Below, piece after piece: positions 1 through 6,528 of a stretch of 24,166 nucleotides of DNA. The position numbers and the translations under genes are program-made. The stretch spans positions 1 to 24,166 of the forward strand of contig JBBWZQ010000231.1 in the NCBI GenBank assembly GCA_039649115.1. Direction: 5' to 3'. Numbering within the stretch: the first letter of the stretch is position 1; each line of letters starts with the position of its first letter. The DNA comes from DATEJJ01 sp039649115. GTDB lineage: Bacteria; Actinomycetota; Actinomycetes; Mycobacteriales; Micromonosporaceae. The notes below the pieces were generated by a model, which saw nothing but the letters and a program-made list of their open reading frames with translations, was not told the origin of the DNA and ran no database searches.

Positions 1-99
1 GGCCGTCTCAACCCCAACGCGGACGGCACCAGGGCGCGGTTAGAAGCGCATCGCACGCGGATCCGGACGTGCGCCGCCTACGCCCGGACCTCACCTTGA
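1..99 (+). CDS. Possible 3' end of a gene cut by the left window edge
   Basis: The first frame is open from base 1 to a TGA at 97-99 and encodes about 32 residues rich in Arg and Ala, beginning GRLNPNADGTRARLEA. The stretch could be a C-terminal helix of a gene that begins to the left. No domain can be recognised in so short a tail. A second plus-strand frame is also open to about position 190, so the choice of frame is uncertain. From about 100 to 196 I see no gene or clear signal. Confidence 0.25.
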   Translation, partial: GRLNPNADGTRARLEAHRTRIRTCAAYARTSP

Positions 100-196
100 G
101 AGCAGGCCCTTCCCCAGGGGCGACCAGTCCGTACGGCGTACCGTGCGTGAGGTCGAGGCCGTCCTGCCCAAGCACGGGATCCAATGCACGGTGATG

Positions 197-922
197 TCAG
201 GGCCTCGGCTGCGTCTGCTGGAGCGGAAGGGTCAATTGGCCGACGACGCTGCCGTGCCGGTCGAGGGCCTGCACGGTCAACTGGGCGGCCTTGTCCGGCA
301 CACCCGGTTGGTGGTGGCGGTGTACCCGCCACTCGGTACGGCCCATGCTCATGTTGCCGCCTGTGGGTTGGTAGTCGGTGCCCACGTCGTCGCGCAGACC
401 TACCTCGACCTCGAACAGCCCTTCACCCCGGGCCGGTGGCTGGCTCAAGGCGGCCTCGCCGCTGCGACCCTCCCGCAGCACCCGCCCCCAGTTGCTTATC
501 TGGCCCCCGACATCTGCCTCTTTCCGGTCGATGTAACGGTCGGACTCGGCGGTGGGCACGCCGGCCAGGAACACCTCCACCCGGGTGCTCCACAGCTCCA
601 CGCTGGTCAGCAGAAACGGCATCCCGTCGACCTCGGCAATGGGCTGCCCAACGGCCAGCACGCGGCGCAACGCCCCGCTGGGCGTGGCGGCCGGCCGCGC
701 ACTGCCCGGCGGCCGCACGCGCAGCGCAGCCTTGTCCTGGGCAACCCGCACGGCCTCCTCCAGCCGCCTAATGGCATCGCCGTACTGCGCCGCGTCCAGC
801 ACGGCACAGTCCCGCAACGCCAGCAACTGCACCCGCAACAACTCCGCGTCGTTGCCGTACGCCAGCGACTCCCGACCCAACGCCGGCATGAACAGAATCT
901 CCAGCCACTCGGCACCGTCCAT
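197..922 (-). CDS. Hypothetical actinobacterial protein
   Basis: This encodes about 241 residues from the ATG at 922 (MDGAEWLEILFMP). A GTG at 976 would add 18 residues; I prefer the ATG because the extra segment is low-complexity Ala/Arg/Gly, but neither start has a well-placed Shine-Dalgarno. The N-terminal half is helical and acidic. The middle (VEVFLAGVPTAESDRYI) and C-terminal part look beta-rich, with a DDVGTDYQPTGGNMSMG segment followed by a strand-turn pattern ending GQLTLPL. There is no signal peptide, membrane segment or catalytic motif that I can name. It is probably cytoplasmic. Its neighbour at 1170 is divergent, so the context gives no functional link. Confidence 0.6.
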   Translation of the reverse strand: MDGAEWLEILFMPALGRESLAYGNDAELLRVQLLALRDCAVLDAAQYGDAIRRLEEAVRVAQDKAALRVRPPGSARPAATPSGALRRVLAVGQPIAEVDGMPFLLTSVELWSTRVEVFLAGVPTAESDRYIDRKEADVGGQISNWGRVLREGRSGEAALSQPPARGEGLFEVEVGLRDDVGTDYQPTGGNMSMGRTEWRVHRHHQPGVPDKAAQLTVQALDRHGSVVGQLTLPLQQTQPRP

Positions 923-1092
923 GCCCGCAAGTCTCCGGTACCTCCGGGCAACAGCGCCACTTCCACACGCGGCCACCAGCCCTGATCAGATGTGGCTGCG
1001 ACACGTAAATCGCACGGGATGAGTGATTGGCTCTGACCGCATCGTCGACAACAACGCCTGGCCATGTAGATCGCCGGCTCGCTTCCTGTGGC

Positions 1093-1115
1093 AAGGTACG
1101 GGCGACACGTACCTT
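1093..1115. repeat. Perfect 8-bp inverted repeat upstream of the acetyltransferase
   Basis: AAGGTACG at 1093-1100 and CGTACCTT at 1108-1115 form perfect arms around a 7-nt spacer. It lies 55 nt upstream of the GTG at 1170, within the gap of about 250 bp that holds the 5' regions of two divergent genes. It could be an operator for a dimeric regulator or an RNA hairpin in a leader. I see no strong -35/-10 pair next to it. Confidence 0.5.
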
Positions 1116-1169
1116 CCGGCAGCGGTATCGTCAATTGAAACGCCAGAGCCCGAGCGGAAGGCGGGCATC

Positions 1170-1670
1170 GTGATCGACGGTCTCACTGTGCAACACTTTG
1201 ATCCGCAAGCCGCCGCAGCACAGCAAGACGACCTCGTTGCCCTCTACGAACACGTGTGGTTGTCGGGCTGGAAGGACGACGACCCGTTCTTCTCGCGGGA
1301 ACGTTTTGTTGACCGCTTGGACAAGCACCTAGCCGCTCCTGGCTTTGAGCTGGTGACTGCCCACCTCGACGAACGGCTCATTGGCTACATCTACGGCTTC
1401 GGCCGGCCGAAAGAGGACAAGTTCATTGTCTGTGAACTGATGATCGCGGCCGGTTGTCGCCGGCGGGGCGTGGCGCGTCGGCTGCATGATGAGCTGCTCG
1501 ACAGGCGCGGCGAGCGGGCCGCCGAACTGCTGGTGGAGAAACAGAACGCGGCGGCGCAGGCGGCGTATCGACACTGGGGCTGGTATAAAACCGGCGACCT
1601 CCAGCCGTTTGCTGACGCGCCGAACTATGACGTGATGGGTATTGGCCTGCCGCGGTCGGCTCGCCGCTGA
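1170..1670 (+). CDS. GNAT-family N-acetyltransferase
   Basis: The protein has 166 residues and is a predicted acetyl-CoA-dependent N-acyltransferase of unknown substrate. The GNAT acetyl-CoA binding loop (motif A) is CRRRGVA at about 96-102, preceded by the strand KFIVCELMIAAG. The following helix and the segment NAAAQAAYRHWGWYKTGD (about 126-143) match the C-terminal GNAT motif in which an aromatic residue contacts the cofactor. I chose the GTG at 1170 because GGAAG lies 9 nt upstream and the length then fits a single GNAT domain. The same frame is open back to 1023, but that extension is not domain-like. It is monocistronic and its 3' end faces the VOC gene. Possible substrates are small amines, antibiotics or protein N-termini; the sequence does not say which. 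Confidence 0.85.
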   Translation: MIDGLTVQHFDPQAAAAQQDDLVALYEHVWLSGWKDDDPFFSRERFVDRLDKHLAAPGFELVTAHLDERLIGYIYGFGRPKEDKFIVCELMIAAGCRRRGVARRLHDELLDRRGERAAELLVEKQNAAAQAAYRHWGWYKTGDLQPFADAPNYDVMGIGLPRSARR

Positions 1671-1730
1671 AGCCCTACTCCAAACGCACCTCGCGGCGGC
1701 GCCACTTCCGCAGCCACCGGTGCAACGCGG

Positions 1731-2117
1731 TCAGTGCTGGTCGTCGCGGCAGAGACAGAAGGGGTGTCCGACGGGATCGAAGAGCACCCGGACGTTGGCC
1801 TGCGGCTGAAACTCCGCGACCCTCGCCCCGAGCGCAACCGCGTCCACAACCGCAGCCTCCAGGTCCTCGACCTCGACGTCCAGATGCATGGTCATGCGCT
1901 GCTGATCGGGAGTGCCGGGCCAGACCGGCGGCACGAAGTCGGGGGTCAGGTGGAACACCACATACACAGAGTCCTGCGGAGGCTTGATGATTGCGTGATC
2001 CGGCTCGTACTCCACCACGGGCCATTCGAGGAGCTGCGTGTAGAAGGCCGCGAGTGCGCGAGGATCGGGCGTCTCCAGTACGAGGCCCCACCACATTTCC
2101 TTCGCCCGTCCGCGCAT
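1731..2117 (-). CDS. VOC/glyoxalase-like domain protein
   Basis: The protein has 128 residues, the length of a two-module vicinal oxygen chelate domain. The first beta-alpha-beta-beta-beta unit begins MWWGLVLETPDPRALAAFY; the second begins MTMHLDVEVEDLEAAV and ends with VRVLFDPVGHPFCLC. That ending is typical of the actinobacterial glyoxalase-like subgroup often linked to small-molecule binding or resistance. The ATG at 2117 gives MRGRAKEMWW; the inner Met at residue 8 is an alternative start closer to the first strand. It lies 60 nt downstream of the methyltransferase on the same strand and may be co-transcribed with it. The substrate and any metal dependence are not evident. Confidence 0.85.
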   Translation of the reverse strand: MRGRAKEMWWGLVLETPDPRALAAFYTQLLEWPVVEYEPDHAIIKPPQDSVYVVFHLTPDFVPPVWPGTPDQQRMTMHLDVEVEDLEAAVVDAVALGARVAEFQPQANVRVLFDPVGHPFCLCRDDQH

Positions 2118-2177
2118 GCGCCGATCTTGGCACAGTTCGCCCGGCCCGCGCTACCTACGGTGGGGCGTGCTGCCGCC

Positions 2178-2975
2178 TCACGCAAGTGGGCCAGTGCCCC
2201 GAACCGCCCAGGCCCGGGCGGTCAGCGGGATGGACCCGTCCGGGCGGACAGGCAGGCGCGCGCGTAGCAGGTCGCACAGCTCGTGACGGCGCTCATCGCT
2301 CAGGGACATGACATACCCGGGTGCCGGGCCCTGGCCGCCGAGAAATGGCGTCCAGTAGTCGTCGAAATCGGCGAACACGGTCGGCACCTCGATCGCCCGG
2401 ACCGCCACCCTGTCCAGACCAGCCTCGGTCCACAGTTCGGACAGGCGCTCCGGCCGACACAGTGGAAACCGGCGACCCTCGTCCAACTCGGTCGCGGCGG
2501 GGTCGACGGTGATGGCGGCGTCCCAGAAGTACCGCATCATCGCCATGCCCTCGGTGTAGTCCCAGACATAGGCGGCGACCACGCCGCTGGAAGCGGCGAC
2601 CCGGGCGAGTTCGGCAACCGCGTGGCCCGGATCGGGTACGAAGTTGAGCGCCAGGCCACTGACCACGGCGTCGAAGCGACGGTCGGGCAACGGCAGCGAC
2701 CGGGCGTCGCCGACCTGGAATGTCGACCGCGGGTCGACGACCCGAGCACGTGCGTGGGCCACGAAGTCCGCGGACGAGTCCACGCCGACGACCTGGGCGG
2801 GATCCGCGACGGCCAGCACCGCCGCGGTCAGCGCTCCGGTGCCGCAACCCACATCCAGCCAGTGCCGGCCCCCCGGCACGTCCAACCACCGCAGGAACGT
2901 TTCCGCGACGCGGCGACTCCACCGGCCCACATACGCCTCGTAGGCGTCGCCGCCAGACCACACCTCGTGCGCCAC
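2178..2975 (-). CDS. Class I SAM-dependent methyltransferase
   Basis: The protein has 265 residues, and its family transfers methyl from S-adenosylmethionine to small molecules. Motif I is WLDVGCGTGAL (about 39-49), the acidic ribose-binding residue is in VVGVDSSADF (about 62-71), and motif II/III is QVGDARSLPLPDRRFDAVV (about 87-105). This is the UbiE/Methyltransf_11 arrangement. I chose the GTG at 2975 because it begins just before WSGGDAYEAYVGRWSRR, which matches the usual N-terminus. No strong Shine-Dalgarno is visible, and the longer upstream frame runs through two hairpins into the next gene, so it is not credible. The acceptor is unknown. The hairpins at 3034-3113 separate it from the upstream sigma-factor operon, so it probably has its own promoter or relies on read-through. 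Confidence 0.87.
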   Translation of the reverse strand: MAHEVWSGGDAYEAYVGRWSRRVAETFLRWLDVPGGRHWLDVGCGTGALTAAVLAVADPAQVVGVDSSADFVAHARARVVDPRSTFQVGDARSLPLPDRRFDAVVSGLALNFVPDPGHAVAELARVAASSGVVAAYVWDYTEGMAMMRYFWDAAITVDPAATELDEGRRFPLCRPERLSELWTEAGLDRVAVRAIEVPTVFADFDDYWTPFLGGQGPAPGYVMSLSDERRHELCDLLRARLPVRPDGSIPLTARAWAVRGTGPLA

Positions 2976-3033
2976 GGTGCTGAGGATACGGCTGGAGATC
3001 CCAGGCCGGTGGACGACCGAGACTGACTGCGCG

Positions 3034-3067
3034 GAGGCGGGGTTCGAGGAACATCGAACCCCGCCTC
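3034..3067 (-). terminator. Strong hairpin 3' of the sigma/membrane-protein operon
   Basis: GAGGCGGGGTTCGA at 3034-3047 pairs perfectly with 3054-3067 around a GGAACA loop, giving a 14-bp GC-rich stem. It lies about 67 nt downstream of the stop at 3134 and upstream of the methyltransferase start. There is no T-tract, which is common for actinobacterial terminators. A regulatory palindrome for the methyltransferase is the main alternative. Confidence 0.65.
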
Positions 3068-3081
3068 GCGGTGACCCGGCT

Positions 3082-3113
3082 TGCGGCCTCTCACCTGCGG
3101 GTAAGAGGCCGCA
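3082..3113 (-). terminator. Second tandem hairpin 3' of the sigma/membrane-protein operon
   Basis: The stem TGCGGCCTCT at 3082-3091 pairs perfectly with 3104-3113 (10 bp). After one mismatch, a 3-bp inner stem (3093-3095 with 3100-3102) closes a TGCG loop. It is the first hairpin met after the stop at 3134, with only about 20 nt between. Together with the next hairpin it looks like a tandem terminator. Confidence 0.65.
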
Positions 3114-3133
3114 GGCGCGCCGTCTGCGACAGG

Positions 3134-4252
3134 TCAGGGGCCGACCGGGATGGCCATTGACGCGTCCGGCCAGGTGGCGTCGTTGCTCACCGTCGCGAGC
3201 GTGATGCCGTTGAGTACCTTGGTCATCTCGGCGTCCGATATCGCGTTGCCTTCGCGCGCGATCTGGATGTCGACGGTGCCGTCGGCGCTCCAGGCGTTGC
3301 AGATCCCGTGCCCGCACCGCGGCTGGGCCGGTGGCTGTTGACCGGGCTTGAGCGCCTGGTTGGAGTTGCTGTTCGGGACGATGAAGATCTCGAAGCTGCC
3401 GGGGATGCCGGCGCCGCCGGTTTCGTTCCACGGCATGGTCAGGCCGGTCGGGCTCGGTGCCGGTCTGGCGAACACCACACCGCCGAAGTCGCCTTCGCCC
3501 GCGGCGGCGATCCCGTCCAGGCCGGCCATGACGTGCGAGCCCACGACGACGGGCCGGAACCCGGCCGGCACGTACCGCATGGTGAAAGGCAGCCTGGCGG
3601 CGGTGGGCGGGGCCGGTTTCAGGGCGACGGCGACGGCGCGCAGGTCCTTCGCCGACGGGTTCGCGGCCTCGCTGGAGTACGAGTCGAGCGTCGCCCAGGC
3701 ACCGTCGATGTACTGCCAGGCCAGCAACCGGTGGTGCATCCCCCCGTTGTTCGGCAGTGCCTGTTCGATGGCGGGGCGCCCGGCGACGGTGGCGTTTCGG
3801 GTGCCGTTCGGCTTGTAGGCTCCCGGGCGGTACACGATCAGATAGGCGAACAACCTCGGTGCCCGCGTGTCGTTGGTCCGCGGGCCGCTCCCGTGCACCG
3901 CGGCGATCTGGTAGGCGGTCGAGACCACGAGCGGGCTGTCGACGTGGAGCGGTCCGGCGTCGTACCCCGTGAACGTGAAGGTGAACGGCGGCGCGGGCGC
4001 CGCGAACGTCGTCTGCGCCGGTGCCGACGAGGCCGCGGCCGGGACTGCGGCCATGCCTGGCGCGGGTTGGTGTCGCACCAGGTACGGCAGTCCGACCGCC
4101 GCGGTCACCGCCACCGCGGTCAATGCCGCGGTCGCCCAGCCGACCCGTCTACGGCGCTCGGCACGCCGTCCCGCCGCGACGACATCGTCAATGCTGTGGC
4201 GCAGCGGCGGCTCGTCGGACGCCACCGACTCCACGATGTCATGCATTCGCAT
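3134..4252 (-). CDS. One-pass membrane protein paired with SigE-family sigma factor
   Basis: The protein has 372 residues: a short cytoplasmic N-terminus (about 1-36) ending in an Arg-rich RRAERRRR stop-transfer patch, one membrane helix (about 37-58) and a large extracytoplasmic part with an Ala/Pro-rich stalk and a beta-rich domain. I chose the ATG at 4252 because GGGAG lies 7 nt upstream; the ATG at 4246 is an alternative. The start lies inside the 3' end of the sigma gene (14-nt overlap), so the two are translationally coupled. By position it could be an anti-sigma factor or an envelope sensor, but I see no zinc-finger HxxxCxxC motif, so the role is inferred from context only. Two hairpins follow the stop. 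Confidence 0.75.
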   Translation of the reverse strand: MRMHDIVESVASDEPPLRHSIDDVVAAGRRAERRRRVGWATAALTAVAVTAAVGLPYLVRHQPAPGMAAVPAAASSAPAQTTFAAPAPPFTFTFTGYDAGPLHVDSPLVVSTAYQIAAVHGSGPRTNDTRAPRLFAYLIVYRPGAYKPNGTRNATVAGRPAIEQALPNNGGMHHRLLAWQYIDGAWATLDSYSSEAANPSAKDLRAVAVALKPAPPTAARLPFTMRYVPAGFRPVVVGSHVMAGLDGIAAAGEGDFGGVVFARPAPSPTGLTMPWNETGGAGIPGSFEIFIVPNSNSNQALKPGQQPPAQPRCGHGICNAWSADGTVDIQIAREGNAISDAEMTKVLNGITLATVSNDATWPDASMAIPVGP

Positions 4253-4769
4253 CGGTCCACTCCCGGTTCGCTTCGTCGAGGTTGATGTTGTCGCGGGCCA
4301 GCGCCGTACGGAGCCGGGCAAGTCCCCGTGCGGCCTGGCTCTTGACGGTGCCGGACGGGGCACCGAGGACCTCCGCGGTCTCCTCGAGCGTCAGGCCCGC
4401 GTAGTACCGCAGCACCAGCACGGCACGTTGTTTCGGGGGTACGGTCAGCAGCGCGGCCCGGATGCGCATTCGTTCATCGATCACGCCAGATGTGTCGGCC
4501 TGTTCCACATCGGGTAGCGCGTCGCTTGCCGAGCGTTCCCGTCGCCAGGGCCGCCGGGTCTCGTCGATGGCCGCGCGGAACACCATCGTCTGCACGTAGA
4601 GGTCCGGCCGCTCCAGCCGTGACCAGCGCGGGTACAGCTTGGCCAGGGCGTTCGCGACGGCGTCCTCGGCGATGTGCCAGTCGCCGCAGGTGACATAGGC
4701 CAGCTTCCGCAGGGAACCCAGTCGGGTCGCGACGAACTCCCGGAAGCCGTCCTCGTCATCCTGGTTCAC
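4239..4769 (-). CDS. SigE-family (ECF) RNA polymerase sigma factor
   Basis: The protein has 176 residues, the size of an ECF sigma with only regions 2 and 4. Region 2 includes CGDWHIAEDAVANALAKLY, which binds core polymerase and the -10 element. Region 4 is the helix-turn-helix LTLEETAEVLGAPSGTVKSQ, followed by AARGLARLR, for -35 recognition; PPKQRAVLVLRYY before it is typical of the SigE family. The start is the GTG at 4769. There is no Shine-Dalgarno, but an ECF-type promoter ends 9 nt upstream, which suggests a leaderless mRNA. The gene overlaps the membrane protein downstream, forming a sigma/membrane-partner module, and is the second of two such modules in a row. Confidence 0.93.
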   Translation of the reverse strand: MNQDDEDGFREFVATRLGSLRKLAYVTCGDWHIAEDAVANALAKLYPRWSRLERPDLYVQTMVFRAAIDETRRPWRRERSASDALPDVEQADTSGVIDERMRIRAALLTVPPKQRAVLVLRYYAGLTLEETAEVLGAPSGTVKSQAARGLARLRTALARDNINLDEANREWTDANA

Positions 4770-4778
4770 GAAGGTAGA

Positions 4779-4803
4779 ACGGATAGGAACACCTCGACGG
4801 TTG
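4779..4803 (-). promoter_or_regulatory. ECF-type promoter for the first sigma gene
   Basis: On the minus strand CAACC (4803-4799), a 17-nt spacer and CGT (4781-4779) stand exactly 9 nt before the GTG at 4769. ECF promoters typically carry an AAC core at -35 and often CGT at -10. The same layout, with identical spacings, precedes the other sigma gene (6384-6360), which makes chance less likely. It suggests autoregulation or cross-regulation. Confidence 0.55.
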
Positions 4804-4842
4804 CACCGCTATGAAGATCATAAAGACGGGGCACGCCATGGG

Positions 4843-5838
4843 CTAACGCGTGCCGCTGGGGAACGGCGTAGGCGCGTTGGGTGGCGGTGGCAGGTAGCTG
4901 GGCGGAGCGCTGACGACGACCGGCGTTCCGTAGTCACTGAACTTGATGTCAACATCCTCCACGATCGGCGATGGGCCGCCTTGGACGACCATGTGGTACC
5001 TGATTCGAGCGATCAGGCCGGTCGCGACGTTGACGACGACGGTCCCGGTGACCGTGTCCGGCCGCTGCTGCGCGTTTTCAGGATTGCCGTAGCTGAACGC
5101 CCAGGTGTCGGTCGCGTCCGGTCCGGATCCGGTGCGGCCGCGGTAGACCGCCGAGCCGATCGTCTTGATGCGGTCCAGCACCCGTTGCGGGGTCGTGGAC
5201 AGGTCCACGCCCATGATGGAGGTAAACCCGCACCGGTCGCCGGTCAGTTGCCAAGGTTCGCGTATGCCCGGGCCGACGCCGCGGAGGAAGCAGTCGTCGC
5301 CGATCTGGCGCTCTTCGGATATCTGGCGCATCGGTAGGGTGGGCGATCCCGCGCACACCTGGACGGCTGGCCGCTGCACCGGCGCGCGGGAGGCGCCAGG
5401 AGAGGCAGCCGCTGTCGACGATCGGGTACACGGTGTCGTGCTGCGATTTCCCCCCGTCCAGATGCTGAGGTTTGCGCGGCGGCCTACCGGATCGAAAGCG
5501 CCTTGCGTGATCACCACGTTGCCGTCCTTCGCCAGCATGCCCGTTCGGAGCTCCAGCGTTTCTGTCGTGGTGAAGCGGAACGTGGACCGCGAGGTGAGCT
5601 GGGCGGCGAGAACCAGCGATCCGGTGCCGTTGCGGACCGCCGGCTTGTTGTCGGCGGACGCGGTCACGACAGCAACCGCGACCAGTGCGGCAATCGCCGC
5701 CGCGGCGGTGGCTGCGCCGACGTTCCGGGCATGGCGTGAGCGGCGGCCAAGGTGAACCAGCCGGTCGATCGGAGGAGCGCCGACCTGGTCGCGGTCGGCC
5801 AGTTCGTGCAGAGCCGCGGACAGCACATTCTCGTCCAT
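4843..5838 (-). CDS. One-pass membrane protein paired with second SigE-family sigma factor
   Basis: About 331 residues from the ATG at 5838. The adjacent GTG at 5841 makes a GTGA overlap with the sigma stop and lies 8 nt from GGAG, so it is an equally good start. The N-terminus (1-38) is cytoplasmic and basic (GRRSRHAR), followed by one membrane helix (about 39-60) and an extracytoplasmic domain with several Cys (VQVCAG, DDCF, DRCGF) and a Pro-rich C-terminus. Residues about 130-153 look out of frame: the alternative frame over 5380-5450 reads TVYPIVDSGCLSWRL with GC-rich third positions, while the annotated frame gives Ser/Thr/Ala-rich sequence. A compensated double indel or two sequencing errors would explain this. 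The role is probably that of an anti-sigma or envelope partner, inferred from position. Confidence 0.72.
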   Translation of the reverse strand: MDENVLSAALHELADRDQVGAPPIDRLVHLGRRSRHARNVGAATAAAAIAALVAVAVVTASADNKPAVRNGTGSLVLAAQLTSRSTFRFTTTETLELRTGMLAKDGNVVITQGAFDPVGRRANLSIWTGGNRSTTPCTRSSTAAASPGASRAPVQRPAVQVCAGSPTLPMRQISEERQIGDDCFLRGVGPGIREPWQLTGDRCGFTSIMGVDLSTTPQRVLDRIKTIGSAVYRGRTGSGPDATDTWAFSYGNPENAQQRPDTVTGTVVVNVATGLIARIRYHMVVQGGPSPIVEDVDIKFSDYGTPVVVSAPPSYLPPPPNAPTPFPSGTR

Positions 5839-6350
5839 CACCGCGTGATCTCCTTCTTTTCGATGTGGTGCTCGGCGAGCAGCTCGCGCAGTTTGCCGAG
5901 CGCCAGGGAGTTCTGGCTCTTGACCGTGCCGATCGAGCAATCCAGTAACGCGGCGGTCTCTCGTTCGGTGAGGTCCTCGTAGTGGCGCAACACCACCACG
6001 GCCCGTTGCCGGGGCGGCAGCTGGCGCAACGCGTGTCGCAGCTGCTCTCGATGGTCGGTGCCGGTCGGCGGATCCGCACCGTCCGGGGTATGGGCGACCA
6101 GGTGCTCTCGCCGCCGGCGCCGCCACCAGCTGATATTGCCGTTGATCAGCATCCGGCGCAGGTACGCGTGCGGGTCACCGCGGATCGACACCCGACGCCA
6201 CCGGACGTACAGCTCGACCAGGCTGTCCTGGAGCAACTCCTCGGCGCGGTGGTGGTCGCCGGTCAGCAATCGAGCGACGCGCAGGTACCGCTCCCAACTG
6301 GCAGCTACGAACGCGGCGTAGCCCGTGTCCCCGGCGTGGTTCCCACTCAT
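5838..6350 (-). CDS. SigE-family (ECF) RNA polymerase sigma factor
   Basis: The protein has 170 residues. Region 2 includes TGDHHRAEELLQDSLVELY and DPHAYLRRMLINGNISWWRR, the usual SigE-family region. Region 4 is PPRQRAVVVLRHYEDLTERE, then TAALLDCSIGTVKSQNSLAL, a helix-turn-helix close to that of the other sigma encoded at 4239-4769 but clearly divergent from it. The ATG at 6350 has no well-placed Shine-Dalgarno; an ECF-like promoter ends 9 nt upstream, so a leaderless mRNA is likely. Its stop overlaps the start of the downstream membrane protein. The two tandem modules share orientation and layout, which suggests an old duplication, but the partner proteins have little visible similarity beyond topology. 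Confidence 0.93.
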   Translation of the reverse strand: MSGNHAGDTGYAAFVAASWERYLRVARLLTGDHHRAEELLQDSLVELYVRWRRVSIRGDPHAYLRRMLINGNISWWRRRRREHLVAHTPDGADPPTGTDHREQLRHALRQLPPRQRAVVVLRHYEDLTERETAALLDCSIGTVKSQNSLALGKLRELLAEHHIEKKEITR

Positions 6351-6359
6351 GACCGGTCC

Positions 6360-6384
6360 ACGCCGCAGAGCCCTCCGATGGTTG
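6360..6384 (-). promoter_or_regulatory. ECF-type promoter for the second sigma gene
   Basis: On the minus strand CAACC (6384-6380), a 17-nt spacer and CGT (6362-6360) stand 9 nt before the ATG at 6350. The element spacing and the distance to the start codon are the same as upstream of the other sigma gene. The bases between the elements do not resemble each other, so the shared parts look like selected contacts rather than simple duplication. Confidence 0.55.
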
Positions 6385-6429
6385 TACGGCGTGCTGAATT
6401 GGTCTATTTGTCGCGGGCGACCGCATGGG

Positions 6430-6462
6430 CGGCCAGGGCGTACCCGATGGATCGCCTGGCCG
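6430..6462. repeat. Inverted repeat in the sigma/arsR divergent region
   Basis: CGGCCAGG (6430-6437) and CCTGGCCG (6455-6462) are perfect 8-bp arms; allowing one bulged G extends the stem by two pairs. It lies in the 178-bp gap between two divergent genes, outside both promoter candidates. It may be a regulator site or an insulating hairpin. It is GC-rich, so chance is possible. Confidence 0.35.
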
Positions 6463-6493
6463 TCTCCGGCGGGCCGGCGCCCGTAGCATCAGC

Positions 6494-6522
6494 TTGACGT
6501 TATATACACCTCGCGTCATACT
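6494..6522 (+). promoter_or_regulatory. Near-consensus sigma-70-type promoter of the arsR operon
   Basis: TTGACG (6494-6499) and CATACT (6517-6522) are separated by 17 nt; five and four of six bases match the vegetative consensus. The expected transcription start falls at about 6529, the first base of the GTG start codon, so the operon mRNA is probably leaderless. The AT-rich TTATATACA spacer stands out against the surrounding GC. Confidence 0.65.
6495..6518. promoter_or_regulatory. Candidate ArsR operator dyad overlapping the promoter
   Basis: TGACG (6495-6499) and CGTCA (6514-6518) form an inverted repeat with a 14-nt spacer that covers the -35 element, the spacer and part of the -10. A dimeric winged-helix repressor bound here would block polymerase. 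The arms are only 5 bp, and autoregulation by the ArsR product is inferred from family habit. Confidence 0.4.
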
Positions 6523-6528
6523 CGGCGG

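Noticed and set aside
2976..3431. N-terminal extension of the methyltransferase frame
   Set aside because: It runs through two hairpins and into the 3' end of the preceding gene, and the methyltransferase domain is complete without it.
6351..6528. Possible small gene in the gap between the sigma and arsR genes
   Set aside because: Open frames here are short, have no ribosome-binding site and overlap the two promoter regions.
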